This document shows, one piece after another, positions 28,595 to 38,468 of a stretch of DNA of 64,000 bases. Source of the stretch: Caulochytrium protostelioides (Eukaryota; Chytridiomycota; Caulochytriomycetes; Caulochytriales; Caulochytriaceae). The stretch is taken from NCBI GenBank assembly GCA_003615045.1, contig ML014177.1, positions 1 to 64,000 of the forward strand, given 5' to 3'. A model generated the notes under the pieces. That model saw only the letters and a list, made by a program, of their open reading frames with translations, searched no databases and was not told the origin of the DNA. The translations under genes were made by a program, and so were the position numbers. The first letter of the stretch is position 1; each line of letters starts with the position of its first letter.

Positions 28595-31147
28595 ATGGAC
28601 ATGCCGCTGTGGGAGTCGCTCTATGGCCTGCCCTTCAGCGATGCCGCGACCTCACCGATGCTGCTGCTGCAGGACGCTGCTGCGGCACCCCTTCTCGACC
28701 ATGTGGATGTCAAGGACCTGCCCGACTTCCCGCTTAGCATCTCGCCCTTCAGTTTACACAAGAGCGGTATGCTCAGCATTCCCACTTCGTCAGCATATCC
28801 GCCTCAGCATGGCCGTCTCGTCCAGTCTCCGGACGCGTATGCCGCCACGGCCGCGTCAGCGATGATGATGAACCCGCATCCGGTCGGCGCCGCCAGCGCC
28901 GCGGACCAAGCCTACGCGGCGCTATTTCACATAATGTACGGCCAGCATGCCGCTGCTGCGGCGTCGGCCGCGTCGGCCTCAGCGGCAGCGGCCGCTGCCG
29001 CCGCCGTTTCACCTGCCACACGCTTTCCAGAGCCGTTGCCGACCGCCACGCACGGCTTGCCTGACCCGTCGCCTGCGGCGGTTGCCATTGCTAAAGTCGC
29101 TGCGGCCGTGGCCGAGGCCACGCAGTATGGCGCGACTCCAGCAACGCTGCTGGCCGCTATGCAAGGCGCCTTTGCCAGTGACTATACATCCCAAGCTTTC
29201 GCTCAGCTCGGCATGCCAATGCCGGGCGTTTTCCCGGGTACCATGATGCAAGGGCTCGCCTCAGGGTCGCAACCGGCGGCAATCCATCCCCTTGCCCGGA
29301 CCTCGCAGCGGTCGGCGTCATCGATGGGGCACGGGTCCGTGCAGCCGCTGACCCCAGAAGGGGCCTCCGCGCCCCCGAAGACGACTGCATCGACGTCGCC
29401 GCTCACAGTGGCTTCTGATGCAGCGAGCTCCAAGGCCTTGTCAACCCCGCCACCGCCGCATCTGGCGGCCGCGGCTGCCGCCGTCGTGACCCCGGCGACC
29501 ACGCCTCCGCGCCGCCATGCTGGCGGCTGGCCACACAGCGGCTCATCGTCAGGTGACCGTCATGGGCTGCGCATGCATTCGCCGTCCGCCGGGTTTCCAC
29601 TATCGGATCCTGCACAGGCGCAGGTCCTGGCGGCGCAAGCGGCGCACCTGGCCGTTAGCGGGTTGGTGTCCTCGGCCGAGACAGCCGCTGCGATGCCTGC
29701 GTACGGCACGCCGCTTGCCGGCGCGTTGCACGACATGGCCTCGACGCTCTCGCCGTTCCCAGGCGAGGAGGACGAAACCGGTCCTACCGAGCTTGTGCTG
29801 CCGCAGGCTTTGCTCCATGCGGCATCTGCGACCGCGTCGGTCTCGGTAGCCACTTTAGCTTCTGCCGTCTCCCTGCCCGCCCTGGCTGGGCACGCCCAGC
29901 TCGGCGTGCCTGCCGACTTGCAGAGCCCCACGATGACGCAGGCCGTGGCAACGAGTCTCTTCAGCGCCACGCCGACGACGTTGTTCAGTGACAGCGCCGC
30001 CGTCTCGCCTGTCGCGACACCTGCTGGTGCCGGTGGCGAGGTGAACACGACGGCGCCGGTTCCCACGGAAACGACAGGGTCGGCTCCGCCTGCGTTGGCG
30101 CTGTTGACCGCATCGACCCGCGGCAAGCGCAAGGCCGCCGCCGCGATGCAGCCGCTCAGTGCGATGCTGGCGATGTCGACCGCAACGCCGGCCGAAACGC
30201 CCAGTGCCTCCAGCCCATCCTTGGACTGCAACGAGTCAATCGGCTCACCAGCATTGACGGCGTCGTCGTCGCCATTGAACACGGACGCCGAGGCCCAGAC
30301 CGCATTGGCTACCGCGACCGCCGCCGCGACCGTCATTGCCGGCAATTTGACGCTGTCCGAGGCGGTTGCCGCGCCGGCATCCGCTGCATCAGATACCGTG
30401 CCGGCCTCGTCCGCTGCCGCGTCCGTCGCATCGCCGGCGACGGAGGCGGCGACCGCGCGTGCTGCGAAACCGCCGCCGGCTAAGAAGCCGCGGCGTGTCC
30501 GTGCGGCGGTCGCCACGTCGGCCGTCATCAAGAAAGCTTTCCCGCGAGCCAGTGCCGCAGGCTCCGGTCCGGCATCCGGTGTCTCGACCGATGCCAGTGG
30601 GCTGCCGACGGCGCGCACCATGGCGACGCGCGCGCATCCTCAGGCCGGCGCGGGTGCTGGCGCCGGCTCGAGTGCCTCGTGCCCCCCTCGGGCTGCTGGT
30701 ACGGCCAGCGGCAAGACTTTCCAGCCGGGCGTGCCGCTCGATGTGCCGATCGCTTCGGACGGCAACGGTCTGCCCGCGCGGTACCACTGCACGCACCCAG
30801 GATGTGGCGCGTCCTACCACCACCAGTACCGCCTGACCTCGCACCGCGTGAGCCACATGGTGGAGCGTCCGCATGCGTGCTCGCAATGCAAGAGCGCGTT
30901 TGCCCGCAAGCACGACCTGCAGCGCCACGTGCGCCTGTTGCACTCGATGCGCCGTCCGTTTGTGTGCCCCGCGTGCCACCGCGGGTTCAACCGGGAGAGC
31001 GACTGTGAGCGCCACATCAGCAATGGATGCCGTGAATGCAAATCGTCCCCTGGGCCGGCCCCGCCGGCGCTGCCCGTGTCCGCATCGGCTACCTCGACCA
31101 TCTCGACCGTTTCGGCCGCATCATCCACATCCATCGCCCCTTGCTGA
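28595..31147 (+). CDS. C2H2 zinc-finger transcription factor, large low-complexity N-terminus
   Basis: Putative DNA-binding regulator of 850 residues. Only the last tenth is folded: three C2H2-type fingers at about residues 731-813, YHCTHPGCGASYHHQYRLTSH, HACSQCKSAFARKHDLQRH and FVCPACHRGFNRESDCERH. The second carries KHDLQRH, a recognition helix type common in fungal C2H2 factors. Upstream are about 700 residues rich in Ala, Ser, Thr and Pro with poly-Ala runs, and the basic stretch KPPPAKKPRRVRAA (about 630) that could be a nuclear localisation signal. The ATG at 28595 lies in a strong context (GCCACCATGG). No specific orthologue is recognised. The target is unknown. Single exon, preceded by the long gene-poor region. 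Confidence 0.85.
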   Translation: MDMPLWESLYGLPFSDAATSPMLLLQDAAAAPLLDHVDVKDLPDFPLSISPFSLHKSGMLSIPTSSAYPPQHGRLVQSPDAYAATAASAMMMNPHPVGAASAADQAYAALFHIMYGQHAAAAASAASASAAAAAAAAVSPATRFPEPLPTATHGLPDPSPAAVAIAKVAAAVAEATQYGATPATLLAAMQGAFASDYTSQAFAQLGMPMPGVFPGTMMQGLASGSQPAAIHPLARTSQRSASSMGHGSVQPLTPEGASAPPKTTASTSPLTVASDAASSKALSTPPPPHLAAAAAAVVTPATTPPRRHAGGWPHSGSSSGDRHGLRMHSPSAGFPLSDPAQAQVLAAQAAHLAVSGLVSSAETAAAMPAYGTPLAGALHDMASTLSPFPGEEDETGPTELVLPQALLHAASATASVSVATLASAVSLPALAGHAQLGVPADLQSPTMTQAVATSLFSATPTTLFSDSAAVSPVATPAGAGGEVNTTAPVPTETTGSAPPALALLTASTRGKRKAAAAMQPLSAMLAMSTATPAETPSASSPSLDCNESIGSPALTASSSPLNTDAEAQTALATATAAATVIAGNLTLSEAVAAPASAASDTVPASSAAASVASPATEAATARAAKPPPAKKPRRVRAAVATSAVIKKAFPRASAAGSGPASGVSTDASGLPTARTMATRAHPQAGAGAGAGSSASCPPRAAGTASGKTFQPGVPLDVPIASDGNGLPARYHCTHPGCGASYHHQYRLTSHRVSHMVERPHACSQCKSAFARKHDLQRHVRLLHSMRRPFVCPACHRGFNRESDCERHISNGCRECKSSPGPAPPALPVSASATSTISTVSAASSTSIAPC

Positions 31148-33093
31148 TAACGCTATCCTTTTTCTCTCTTTTCTTTTTCCTCGGAAGACCCGCGTTCGGG
31201 CCAACCGTTCTCCTGCCCAGACCTCATACCCTATCCTTCGTGTCCGTCAGAGGAACCCACCAACCACTCTGTTGGGCTGCGAAGATGCCCTCGCATGATT
31301 CGAACATCGCTGATCCTCATGGCCGACTCTTTATGTTCTTTATGCTTATATCTCTCAGGTTTCACTTCATCCAAGCGATGCGTAGGAGCAGACGATCGCT
31401 TCATCATCAAGGACAGGTGGTACGGACCATGCATCACAAGATCCTTGCGCCTTTTCAAATCCTACGCTTTCTGTCTCTGGTACCCACTGAGCTGGCGAAT
31501 TTGATCCACTGGTGGAAGGATACCGGTGGAACTGTCCGACAGTCGGATTCGGGTTGAATTGTTCTAATTCGCAAAACAGGAGTTTCGAGGGAATTGTGGA
31601 TTGGGCATTGAACTTTGCGTTCTGGGAAAAACATGTCTTGATCGATGTTTGAGTCATCAACCCATTCGAACTGCTTCCGAGGCGTGAAATAGTTTTCTGT
31701 GATAAACGCTGAGAGATTGCTCTCTCGCGCTGCGTTTGCTACGAATGCCCTAGTATTCAAGCATCGTTTCGCCATTGACTGTCAAGAGGATAGCTCCGTC
31801 GTAACCAACAATACGCGGAGTGATTCTGAGCGGGTTCGGTCGTTTTCATTGACCGACCTTATCTCGAACTTGACGGTCTCCTTCGACCTTACGGTCACCG
31901 TTGCTGCGCTCGAACTGTGCCTCTCGTCGTGACGACGTCAACGCCGCTGGCGCCTATATCATGGGGGCGTCACAGGCGGCCCTCGGCCAAGTGGCTGGGA
32001 GAGGGCCGTGGAGCCGGGCGCAGCAGAGGCTGCCGAGGGGCGAGGCCGTGGCGCGCCCGCGGGGCCGGCGTGGCAAGGCCGTGCTGGCCGCCCCTTCTCC
32101 TCCGGTGGGTCTTCCGGCACATGCATGCATATCGGCGCGCGCATCCTTCGTCGACTCAGCACGTGGCAACGGCCGCGGCAGCGCGATGCGGCGGTTGCGA
32201 AGGACGTCGGTTGACGCTGCCAGGGGGCTCGTCTGCTGATCTTCCAGAAGAACACCAGCGACCTTGACGGCTGGCTCAACTCCCTTCGTATCCCTTCTTC
32301 CCTCCGTTCTCCTCCTACCGCTTCCATCCTCCTCCCCCGCAGGTCGGCACCATCGTCACCTGCCTTGGACTGACCTGGCCTGGCTTGGCCTGACCTCCCT
32401 CCCGCGCCGATGCTCCCAACGCTTCTGTCTTGTTGACCCTCCGGGCTGGACCCTTGATTCATCTGCATGACGACGCTGTATGCCTGTCGTGGCTGGACCA
32501 TCTCTTTCGACCGCTAACGCTCCTCACACCCCGCTGTCTTTCTGCTCCAATCCGCTCCGCTCCACTCCGCTTCTCTCTCCTCCTTCCTTCCTTGCTCACT
32601 CGCTCTCCCCGATTCCTCCTCTTCTCCCTCCTCCGGCTGCCAACGCGTAGCATCTAGATCCTATTTCCGTCCTTCGTTTGACGTCACGCGGTCCGCAGGG
32701 TTGCTGGATACCAACTCACGGACATCGCCGTAGTGATTTCATCATCGGATATCGTCAAAGACACCGACGTCTCTCGTATTGTTATATTAATGTTTTTTTG
32801 CGGACGCTTCTCTTGGCTCGTCTTCCTTCCTCCCTCCTCTCCTGTTGATATACTAAACTCCGACATATTCCTTCTCTAGATCCACGTGCTGCCACACGTC
32901 TCCACACGGCGCAACTTTTTGGACGCCGAGCTCATCCTCGCGTGTCGCAGTTTTGCCCGTTTCTCTGATTAGACGACGTCGAGCGGCTTCCCGAAAAAAA
33001 AATTCAAATCATGCCTGACCCGCCCGCTGCCGTCTCCGCCACAGCTTTGCCTCACACCTTCTCGTCGCTCTTGACAATTGCTCTTGAACCGGC
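31148..33093. other. Intergenic / leader of the Myb-like gene
   Basis: About 1.9 kb. The first 700 nt probably contain the 3' UTR of the C2H2 gene. From 32260 to 32900 the plus strand is C/T-rich. An upstream ORF begins at 33011 and overlaps the Myb start. No other coding signal is seen. Confidence 0.5.
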
Positions 33094-33169
33094 ATGGTCG
33101 CGCCCTCACCCTCTCCTGCATCGGCCGCCGTCGCCGCCTCGCATGCATCGCCCCATGCGGGCCCATTAG
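33011..33169 (+). promoter_or_regulatory. Overlapping upstream ORF over the Myb gene start
   Basis: ATG at 33011 opens 52 codons (stop TAG 33167-33169) in a different frame and runs through the main start at 33094. If the mRNA leader includes 33011, scanning ribosomes would meet this ATG first and could only reach 33094 by leaky scanning. Its context (AATCATGC) is weaker than a Kozak consensus. No conservation evidence is available. Confidence 0.45.
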
Positions 33170-36100
33170 TCCTTCTCGCGAGCGATGCGGCGTCTGCCTC
33201 GGGCACAACCATCGCGGCGGCTGCGGTTGAAGCGGCCGTCACCGATGCGACGCGCTCCGATCTCGGATCCGCTGTCGAGGCGCAGCAAAGCCTCCAGGCC
33301 GAAGCCGATGCAGCTGAGGCGGCCCACGCGGCCGTCGCGGCTGCGGCTGTGGAGCAGAACCAGGCGGATCTGCTGCTGCTGGGCTTGGCGGCCCCGGGAA
33401 TGATGACCCCGAAGCCGACGGAGGTGGCGACTGCGGTGGCCGCAGCGTCGATGAGCGCCGCCTCCATTGGGGTGCCCGTGGCCGCCACGGCAGCGGCCAG
33501 TGCGACGGCGGCGACGTCGACGCCATCCACGGACTTTTTCTCGCCGTACACGGCCGGCGGTTTATCGCATCCCAACACGCCGGGAACGTATGCGTTGCCC
33601 CACCCGACTTTGCTGCCTCACCCGTCGGACGCCTTCGGTCTGGCGACTGCCGTGGCAGCTCTTCAGCAGCAGCAGCAGCAGCAGCAGCAAGACCATGCCA
33701 TGACGACCGGACAGCGTTCATGCGAAGCGAATGCACCAAACAACGCCGCGATTCTCAACTACTTGACAATGCAGCCTGCCGGTGGTCCGTCGCCGACGCA
33801 ACCGCCGCAGCCGCCGCAGCTGCAGCCGTTGACCCATCCTGCGGTGTCGGACCTCACCGCGAGGTCCAATTTACTGGGGGATCCGTTGCAGTTGTACACT
33901 GCCGGCGATGTGACGCAGGGGGGCCCCTCACGGGGCGCCAGCATGCATCTCGCGACCGCTTTTCACGGAGGCCTCTCGCCGGCCATGCCACCGCTCTCCG
34001 CCGTCGGTTCCGGGGCTGGTCCCGGTTCTGTCGGGGTCGCGTCGCCGCTGCCCATGACCGCGCCGCCGGCTGCGGCTGCAGCGCCGTCCAGCGGCGCCGA
34101 CACGCCGGGCCGCAACGGCCAGCCGTTCGCTTTGACGCCGAAAGCGCCATCGCCGCTCGCCCATGACGGCCACCTGACGCCGCCGCCGTCGGCCCTTGTT
34201 TCAGGGCAGTCCACGCCGGCCTATCCGGCCATGGCAATGAGTCTCGGCCTGACTTTCGGTCTTGATCTGGCTGCCGAGCGTTCGCACCCGCACCCGCACC
34301 CGCACCCGCTGGTCGTCCAGTCGGATCCCGGGCGGCCGTCTGCTTTAGTGACGGCCACAGCGCTCGGGTTTCCGAACAGCTCCCTGTCCCCGCTGACCGA
34401 CCTGCATCGCCCCCCTCATTCACCGGCGGCCGCCCCGCCGACTGCGGCAACGCCCACGGTCGGCCCTGCCGGTCCGCTGGTAACGCCTGCTCTCGTGGCC
34501 CCTCAAGGCCTCGACATCCTGCCCGGTACGGGCACATGTCTCGCCCATGTGTCGGCGGGATCGTTCACACCATCATCGCCCACCGCTGGACTCCTTGTGC
34601 CGGCGGCATCCGCCAGCCAAGCCGTTCCGATCCCTGGCGCTGGTTCCTTGTCACAGGCGATACCGAGGTCACTACCGATGTCGATGGACTTGGCCTCTTC
34701 AGCGGCTGCCGCTGCTGCAGGTACTGCGGGTGCGGCCGCGAAGCCGCCCGCGTTGGCGCCCATGGACCTTACTGCTGCGCCGACGGCACCAACGCTCACC
34801 CACACCCCGGTCGTGGCGAGTGCTTACACGACCCCCGTGGTGCCGGGGCTTGCCTCCGTGTCTGGCGCTCCCGACGGCACGCTCCTGCCTGCCCCGCCCC
34901 ATCCCACGCATCCGAATACCGACCTGCATCCACATCCGCATCCACACGCGCCCATGGCGGCGACCTTCCATACAGGGCTGATTGATGCGTCTATGCCGAG
35001 CCCAATGGCTAACCTGCCCCCGATCCCGCACAACGGCATGTCGTTTGTCCACCTGGATCCGCCGACGATGGCGATGCCGATGGCGATGCCGATGGCGATT
35101 CCCGTCGGGCTGAGCATGGGCTTACCCATGGGCATTCCACAGGCGCCTGGCACGCAGTCCCCGGTCGGCGACACCTCGGCTCGGCTACGCCACGCGCCGC
35201 TTCCGTTCATGGACCCCTCACCGCCCCTGTTCACGCCCATGTTCACGCCCCTGCCAGCCGTCGCCGCATCCTCGCCCCTCACGATCTCGCCGTCGTCTTC
35301 ATCGGCCGCCGCTGCTGCGGCTGCTGCCGCCGCCATGATGAATGCTCGGATGACGCCGACCCCTCAGCTGACCTATCCTCAACCGCCCCCTCAACCGCCT
35401 GCTGCCGCTGCTCTTCCTATTCCCCCGATCGATACCATGTTGCCTCTGGTGACCGGGTTGAACCCGTGTCTGCCTCAAACCCTTTCAAGGCGTGGGCTGA
35501 CGCCTGCTCCCGCTCTTCTCTCTGCCGCTCCTGCTCCCATCCTTGCTTCCGCTCCCGCTCTTGCTCCCACTTCGTCGACCGCCTCTCCCGCTTCCCTCGC
35601 TGCCGCTCCCGCCGCCCATCACATTCCAGTCTCGATCTCAGCGTCCCCCCTTGAGCAGAATCCCGTCTCCCTTCAAGCTTCCGGTTCGGATTTCATTCTC
35701 TTTCAGCCTCCGAATCCCTCTGCCCATGCGGCTTCGCTTCCCGTCTATCCTGCGCTTCCCACACCCGCGTCTGCCACCGTCGCAACCACGGTTGCTGCTG
35801 CGGTGGCTACCACTGCCGCTACTGCTCCACTGAGGCCGGTGGCCATATCCGCATCGGCCGCGACGACAGCGACAGCGGTGACAACGGCGTCGGCGGCATT
35901 GGCCGCGCCAGGCGCAGCCCACCCCCCCGCGACGCCCGGTTCGGCCCCTTCCATCCCGGCAGGCCGGTTTCCCGCTGGGTGCCCTCGTGCCTCGACCGCC
36001 ATTCCGCTCCCCTCCACCGCCGTCTCCTCCTCATCGAAGTCTAAGCCGGCGGCCGTCGCCGCCGGCGCGACGGCCCTCGCATCACCCCGTTTGAAGCGGC

Positions 36101-37923
36101 CCGGGCTGATGGGCACGCGCTCCGCATCCCAGGGCACGCTGGCGACGTCGCGGCAGCTCCAGCTCCGCATGTCCAATGCTTACAACAAGTGGACACCCGA
36201 AGAAGACGCGCTGCTCCGCGCCGGCGTCGCGCTGCATGGTACGACGGGCAAATGGCCCGCCATCGCGTCCATGATCGCGGGTCGATCGGCCGTCCAGTGC
36301 TCGACGCGCTGGTCCGGCGCCCTCAACACGACGATTATCCGCGGCAAGTGGCGCCGCGAAGACGACGCGATTCTGCGCGAGGCGTATGCTGAGCAGTTTG
36401 CCTGTGCCTATGATCGAGTGATGGAGCAGCGCGCGAACTCGCACGTCCTCGACGCCGCATCGCATCGTTCTCCGACGGCGCCAGCCCGCTCGCGATCGCC
36501 GTTGTCGTCGTCATCGTCGTCGCCGTTGTCGTTGTCGTCGTCGGCCCCGCTGCCGTCCGCGCCTCGCGTGTCCAAGACGGTGGCGGCGTTCTCCTCATCA
36601 TCTTCACAGCCCTCCAGCCCACGCAACCAACCGGGGGCCAGGCAGGGACGCACGAACTATCAGCGATTCGGCGACGTGCCGGGCGCCAATCTGGGTCCGG
36701 ACGATCCGCCCGAAGCCTTGATCGTGTCGGCCCTGAACTGGCAAAAAGTCGCCGACCGCGTGCCCGGCCGCACGTCGCTGCAATGCATGGCGCGCTACCA
36801 AGAAACACTCGATCCGCGCATTCGCAAGGGCAAATGGGATGCTTGGGAAGACGAGCTTCTTGTTAAGGGGCTCCATGAACACGGCAAGTCCTGGATCAAG
36901 ATTTCGACCAACATCCCCGGTCGGACCCAACGGCAATGTCGCACCCGATGGCTGCAGCTGACGCTCAAGCCGTCGATGCTCGATCAGTGGGGCACCGATA
37001 CGGTCATGGAAACCGTCTCCACCTCGCCCTCTACCCCGGTCACAGGTGTTCCAGCCGGCACGACGGCTGCCGCGAGTCCATCGCCGTCGCTGGTGCCATC
37101 GTCGGCTGCCTCGACCGCGTCGGCCGCATCGGGCCTCTCCACCTCGATGCCGACCCTCGCCTCGAGCGCTGCTGCCGCGACGTCTACGGCCACCGTCAAG
37201 CCGCCACCGCCGCCTTACACTTCGCTGCGTCGTGCCGTCTCGAGCATGGCAGCACCCCAGCGTCACCACGACCTGGCCGCCGACGCGCACGTGCTCGGGT
37301 GGTCTCTGCCGGCATCGCCCTTCGGTTCCTTGTCTCCAGCGGCGCCCGCGGCGCCCGCGGCGCCTGTCTCCACCCTGCCCACGCCAGTGTCCGCGTCGGC
37401 GGCAGCTGTGCGTGTGGCTTCGAGTACGACGGCCGTCTTGTCGACGGGCAGCTTGACCCTGACGCCCAGTGGCAGCTTGGCCGCGGCGATGGATGCGGCG
37501 ATACGGATCCACTCGCCTGACATCGAAATGGCCGAGTCCTCCCACACGCTCGCGCGGGCCGCTGCGTCGATCGCGGCCGCTGGCTGTCCGCCGCTGACCA
37601 AGCAGGCGGGCCTGGCCAGCGCCAGCGTCGATGTGCCCATGGCCAACCACCCGCCTGTGGCGCGGCTCTTCCCGGAGTCCCCCCATAGTCTCGGCGCCCT
37701 TCCAGCCGTCGCGAGCGCCGCCGAGCCCGGGCGGCCCTTCGAGATGGCCCACCTCGCCACGTTGTCCCACGCGGTCCCGCATTCCGCTTCTCCGCATACC
37801 CATCCGCTCTCCCATGCTCCTGCCCAGGCGCAGGCGCCCGCGATGTCACCGGCCTTCCCCGTGGTCGCGATCACGAGCTCGGCGACGCCGTCCTCTATGG
37901 CCGTTGATCATCCACTTCCCTAA
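33094..37923 (+). CDS. Large Myb/SANT-domain transcription factor
   Basis: Putative DNA-binding protein of 1609 residues. Myb repeats lie at about residues 1030-1290: NKWTPEEDALLRAGVALHG...WSGALN (repeat 1), RGKWRREDDAILREAYAEQ (start of repeat 2), LNWQKVADRVPGRTSLQCMARY (end of repeat 2) and KGKWDAWEDELLVKGLHEHG...RTRWLQL (repeat 3). Repeat 2 is split by about 115 residues, mostly Ser/Pro/Arg-rich. Arrangement resembles multi-repeat Myb proteins such as BAS1 or SNAPC4, but no orthologue is assigned. The first 1000 residues and the last 300 are low complexity: a nine-Gln run (CAG repeat near 33664-33690), HPHPHP runs, poly-Ala and a MAMPMAMPMA repeat near 35066. Start ATG 33094 is the first after an in-frame TGA at 33085. 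An overlapping upstream ORF may dampen translation. Confidence 0.85.
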   Translation: MVAPSPSPASAAVAASHASPHAGPLVLLASDAASASGTTIAAAAVEAAVTDATRSDLGSAVEAQQSLQAEADAAEAAHAAVAAAAVEQNQADLLLLGLAAPGMMTPKPTEVATAVAAASMSAASIGVPVAATAAASATAATSTPSTDFFSPYTAGGLSHPNTPGTYALPHPTLLPHPSDAFGLATAVAALQQQQQQQQQDHAMTTGQRSCEANAPNNAAILNYLTMQPAGGPSPTQPPQPPQLQPLTHPAVSDLTARSNLLGDPLQLYTAGDVTQGGPSRGASMHLATAFHGGLSPAMPPLSAVGSGAGPGSVGVASPLPMTAPPAAAAAPSSGADTPGRNGQPFALTPKAPSPLAHDGHLTPPPSALVSGQSTPAYPAMAMSLGLTFGLDLAAERSHPHPHPHPLVVQSDPGRPSALVTATALGFPNSSLSPLTDLHRPPHSPAAAPPTAATPTVGPAGPLVTPALVAPQGLDILPGTGTCLAHVSAGSFTPSSPTAGLLVPAASASQAVPIPGAGSLSQAIPRSLPMSMDLASSAAAAAAGTAGAAAKPPALAPMDLTAAPTAPTLTHTPVVASAYTTPVVPGLASVSGAPDGTLLPAPPHPTHPNTDLHPHPHPHAPMAATFHTGLIDASMPSPMANLPPIPHNGMSFVHLDPPTMAMPMAMPMAIPVGLSMGLPMGIPQAPGTQSPVGDTSARLRHAPLPFMDPSPPLFTPMFTPLPAVAASSPLTISPSSSSAAAAAAAAAAMMNARMTPTPQLTYPQPPPQPPAAAALPIPPIDTMLPLVTGLNPCLPQTLSRRGLTPAPALLSAAPAPILASAPALAPTSSTASPASLAAAPAAHHIPVSISASPLEQNPVSLQASGSDFILFQPPNPSAHAASLPVYPALPTPASATVATTVAAAVATTAATAPLRPVAISASAATTATAVTTASAALAAPGAAHPPATPGSAPSIPAGRFPAGCPRASTAIPLPSTAVSSSSKSKPAAVAAGATALASPRLKRPGLMGTRSASQGTLATSRQLQLRMSNAYNKWTPEEDALLRAGVALHGTTGKWPAIASMIAGRSAVQCSTRWSGALNTTIIRGKWRREDDAILREAYAEQFACAYDRVMEQRANSHVLDAASHRSPTAPARSRSPLSSSSSSPLSLSSSAPLPSAPRVSKTVAAFSSSSSQPSSPRNQPGARQGRTNYQRFGDVPGANLGPDDPPEALIVSALNWQKVADRVPGRTSLQCMARYQETLDPRIRKGKWDAWEDELLVKGLHEHGKSWIKISTNIPGRTQRQCRTRWLQLTLKPSMLDQWGTDTVMETVSTSPSTPVTGVPAGTTAAASPSPSLVPSSAASTASAASGLSTSMPTLASSAAAATSTATVKPPPPPYTSLRRAVSSMAAPQRHHDLAADAHVLGWSLPASPFGSLSPAAPAAPAAPVSTLPTPVSASAAAVRVASSTTAVLSTGSLTLTPSGSLAAAMDAAIRIHSPDIEMAESSHTLARAAASIAAAGCPPLTKQAGLASASVDVPMANHPPVARLFPESPHSLGALPAVASAAEPGRPFEMAHLATLSHAVPHSASPHTHPLSHAPAQAQAPAMSPAFPVVAITSSATPSSMAVDHPLP

Positions 37924-38468
37924 TCCCCCTATCGGTTCCTCTCAGTTCCTCACCATCATGGACCAGCGATCATCCCCTTATCATCGCCAACCCCTTCGCG
38001 CTAGGCGCGAAGGGGTTGGCTCGACTTCATACCCTGCTGACCGCCGTTGTCCACACCCTGTCGCTTTCCCATCTCTTTCATAAACCTGTGTGCCCTTTCT
38101 CTCTATCGCCCATAACCTCTCGATGCTTTGGGCATCATCCCTCTCACAGGTCTCACTTGCCACTCGCCGTCATCTCTGTTCCCGTCTCCCTACCGCGACG
38201 TCCTTTCTGTTCTCTATCTAGTTTCCAACCTCGTATTTCACATCTTGATGTTTATGATGTATATGATCTGCTGAGTTTGGACGGTGCCCCCCATTTTTTT
38301 TTTTACAACGTTGAGACACCCGTAGCACGATCACGCATCGCCTGGATCTCGCGACCACGGGTCTCTGAATAGGTGGAGAGCGAACCGCAAGCAGGCGTGC
38401 CGGGGTATGGCAGTATGGGTGAATGAAACTCGCGACAAAAGCGCGCGACTCCCATTCACATCAGCGGC
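37924..38468. other. Convergent 3' region of the Myb gene and the PPR-like gene
   Basis: Contains the perfect hairpin at 37986-38020 (listed separately) and a T-run near 38294-38304. No coding signal is seen. Confidence 0.6.
37986..38020. repeat. Perfect 16-bp hairpin with 3-nt loop in the Myb gene 3' region
   Basis: Left arm GCCAACCCCTTCGCGC (37986-38001), loop TAG, right arm its exact reverse complement (38005-38020), 62 nt after the Myb stop codon. It is GC-rich and would be very stable as RNA. Confidence 0.92.

Noticed and set aside
36400-36720. Insert in Myb repeat 2 as an unspliced intron
   Set aside because: The frame stays open, codon bias matches the flanking low-complexity coding sequence and no good GT-AG pair brackets it; kept as coding but flagged.
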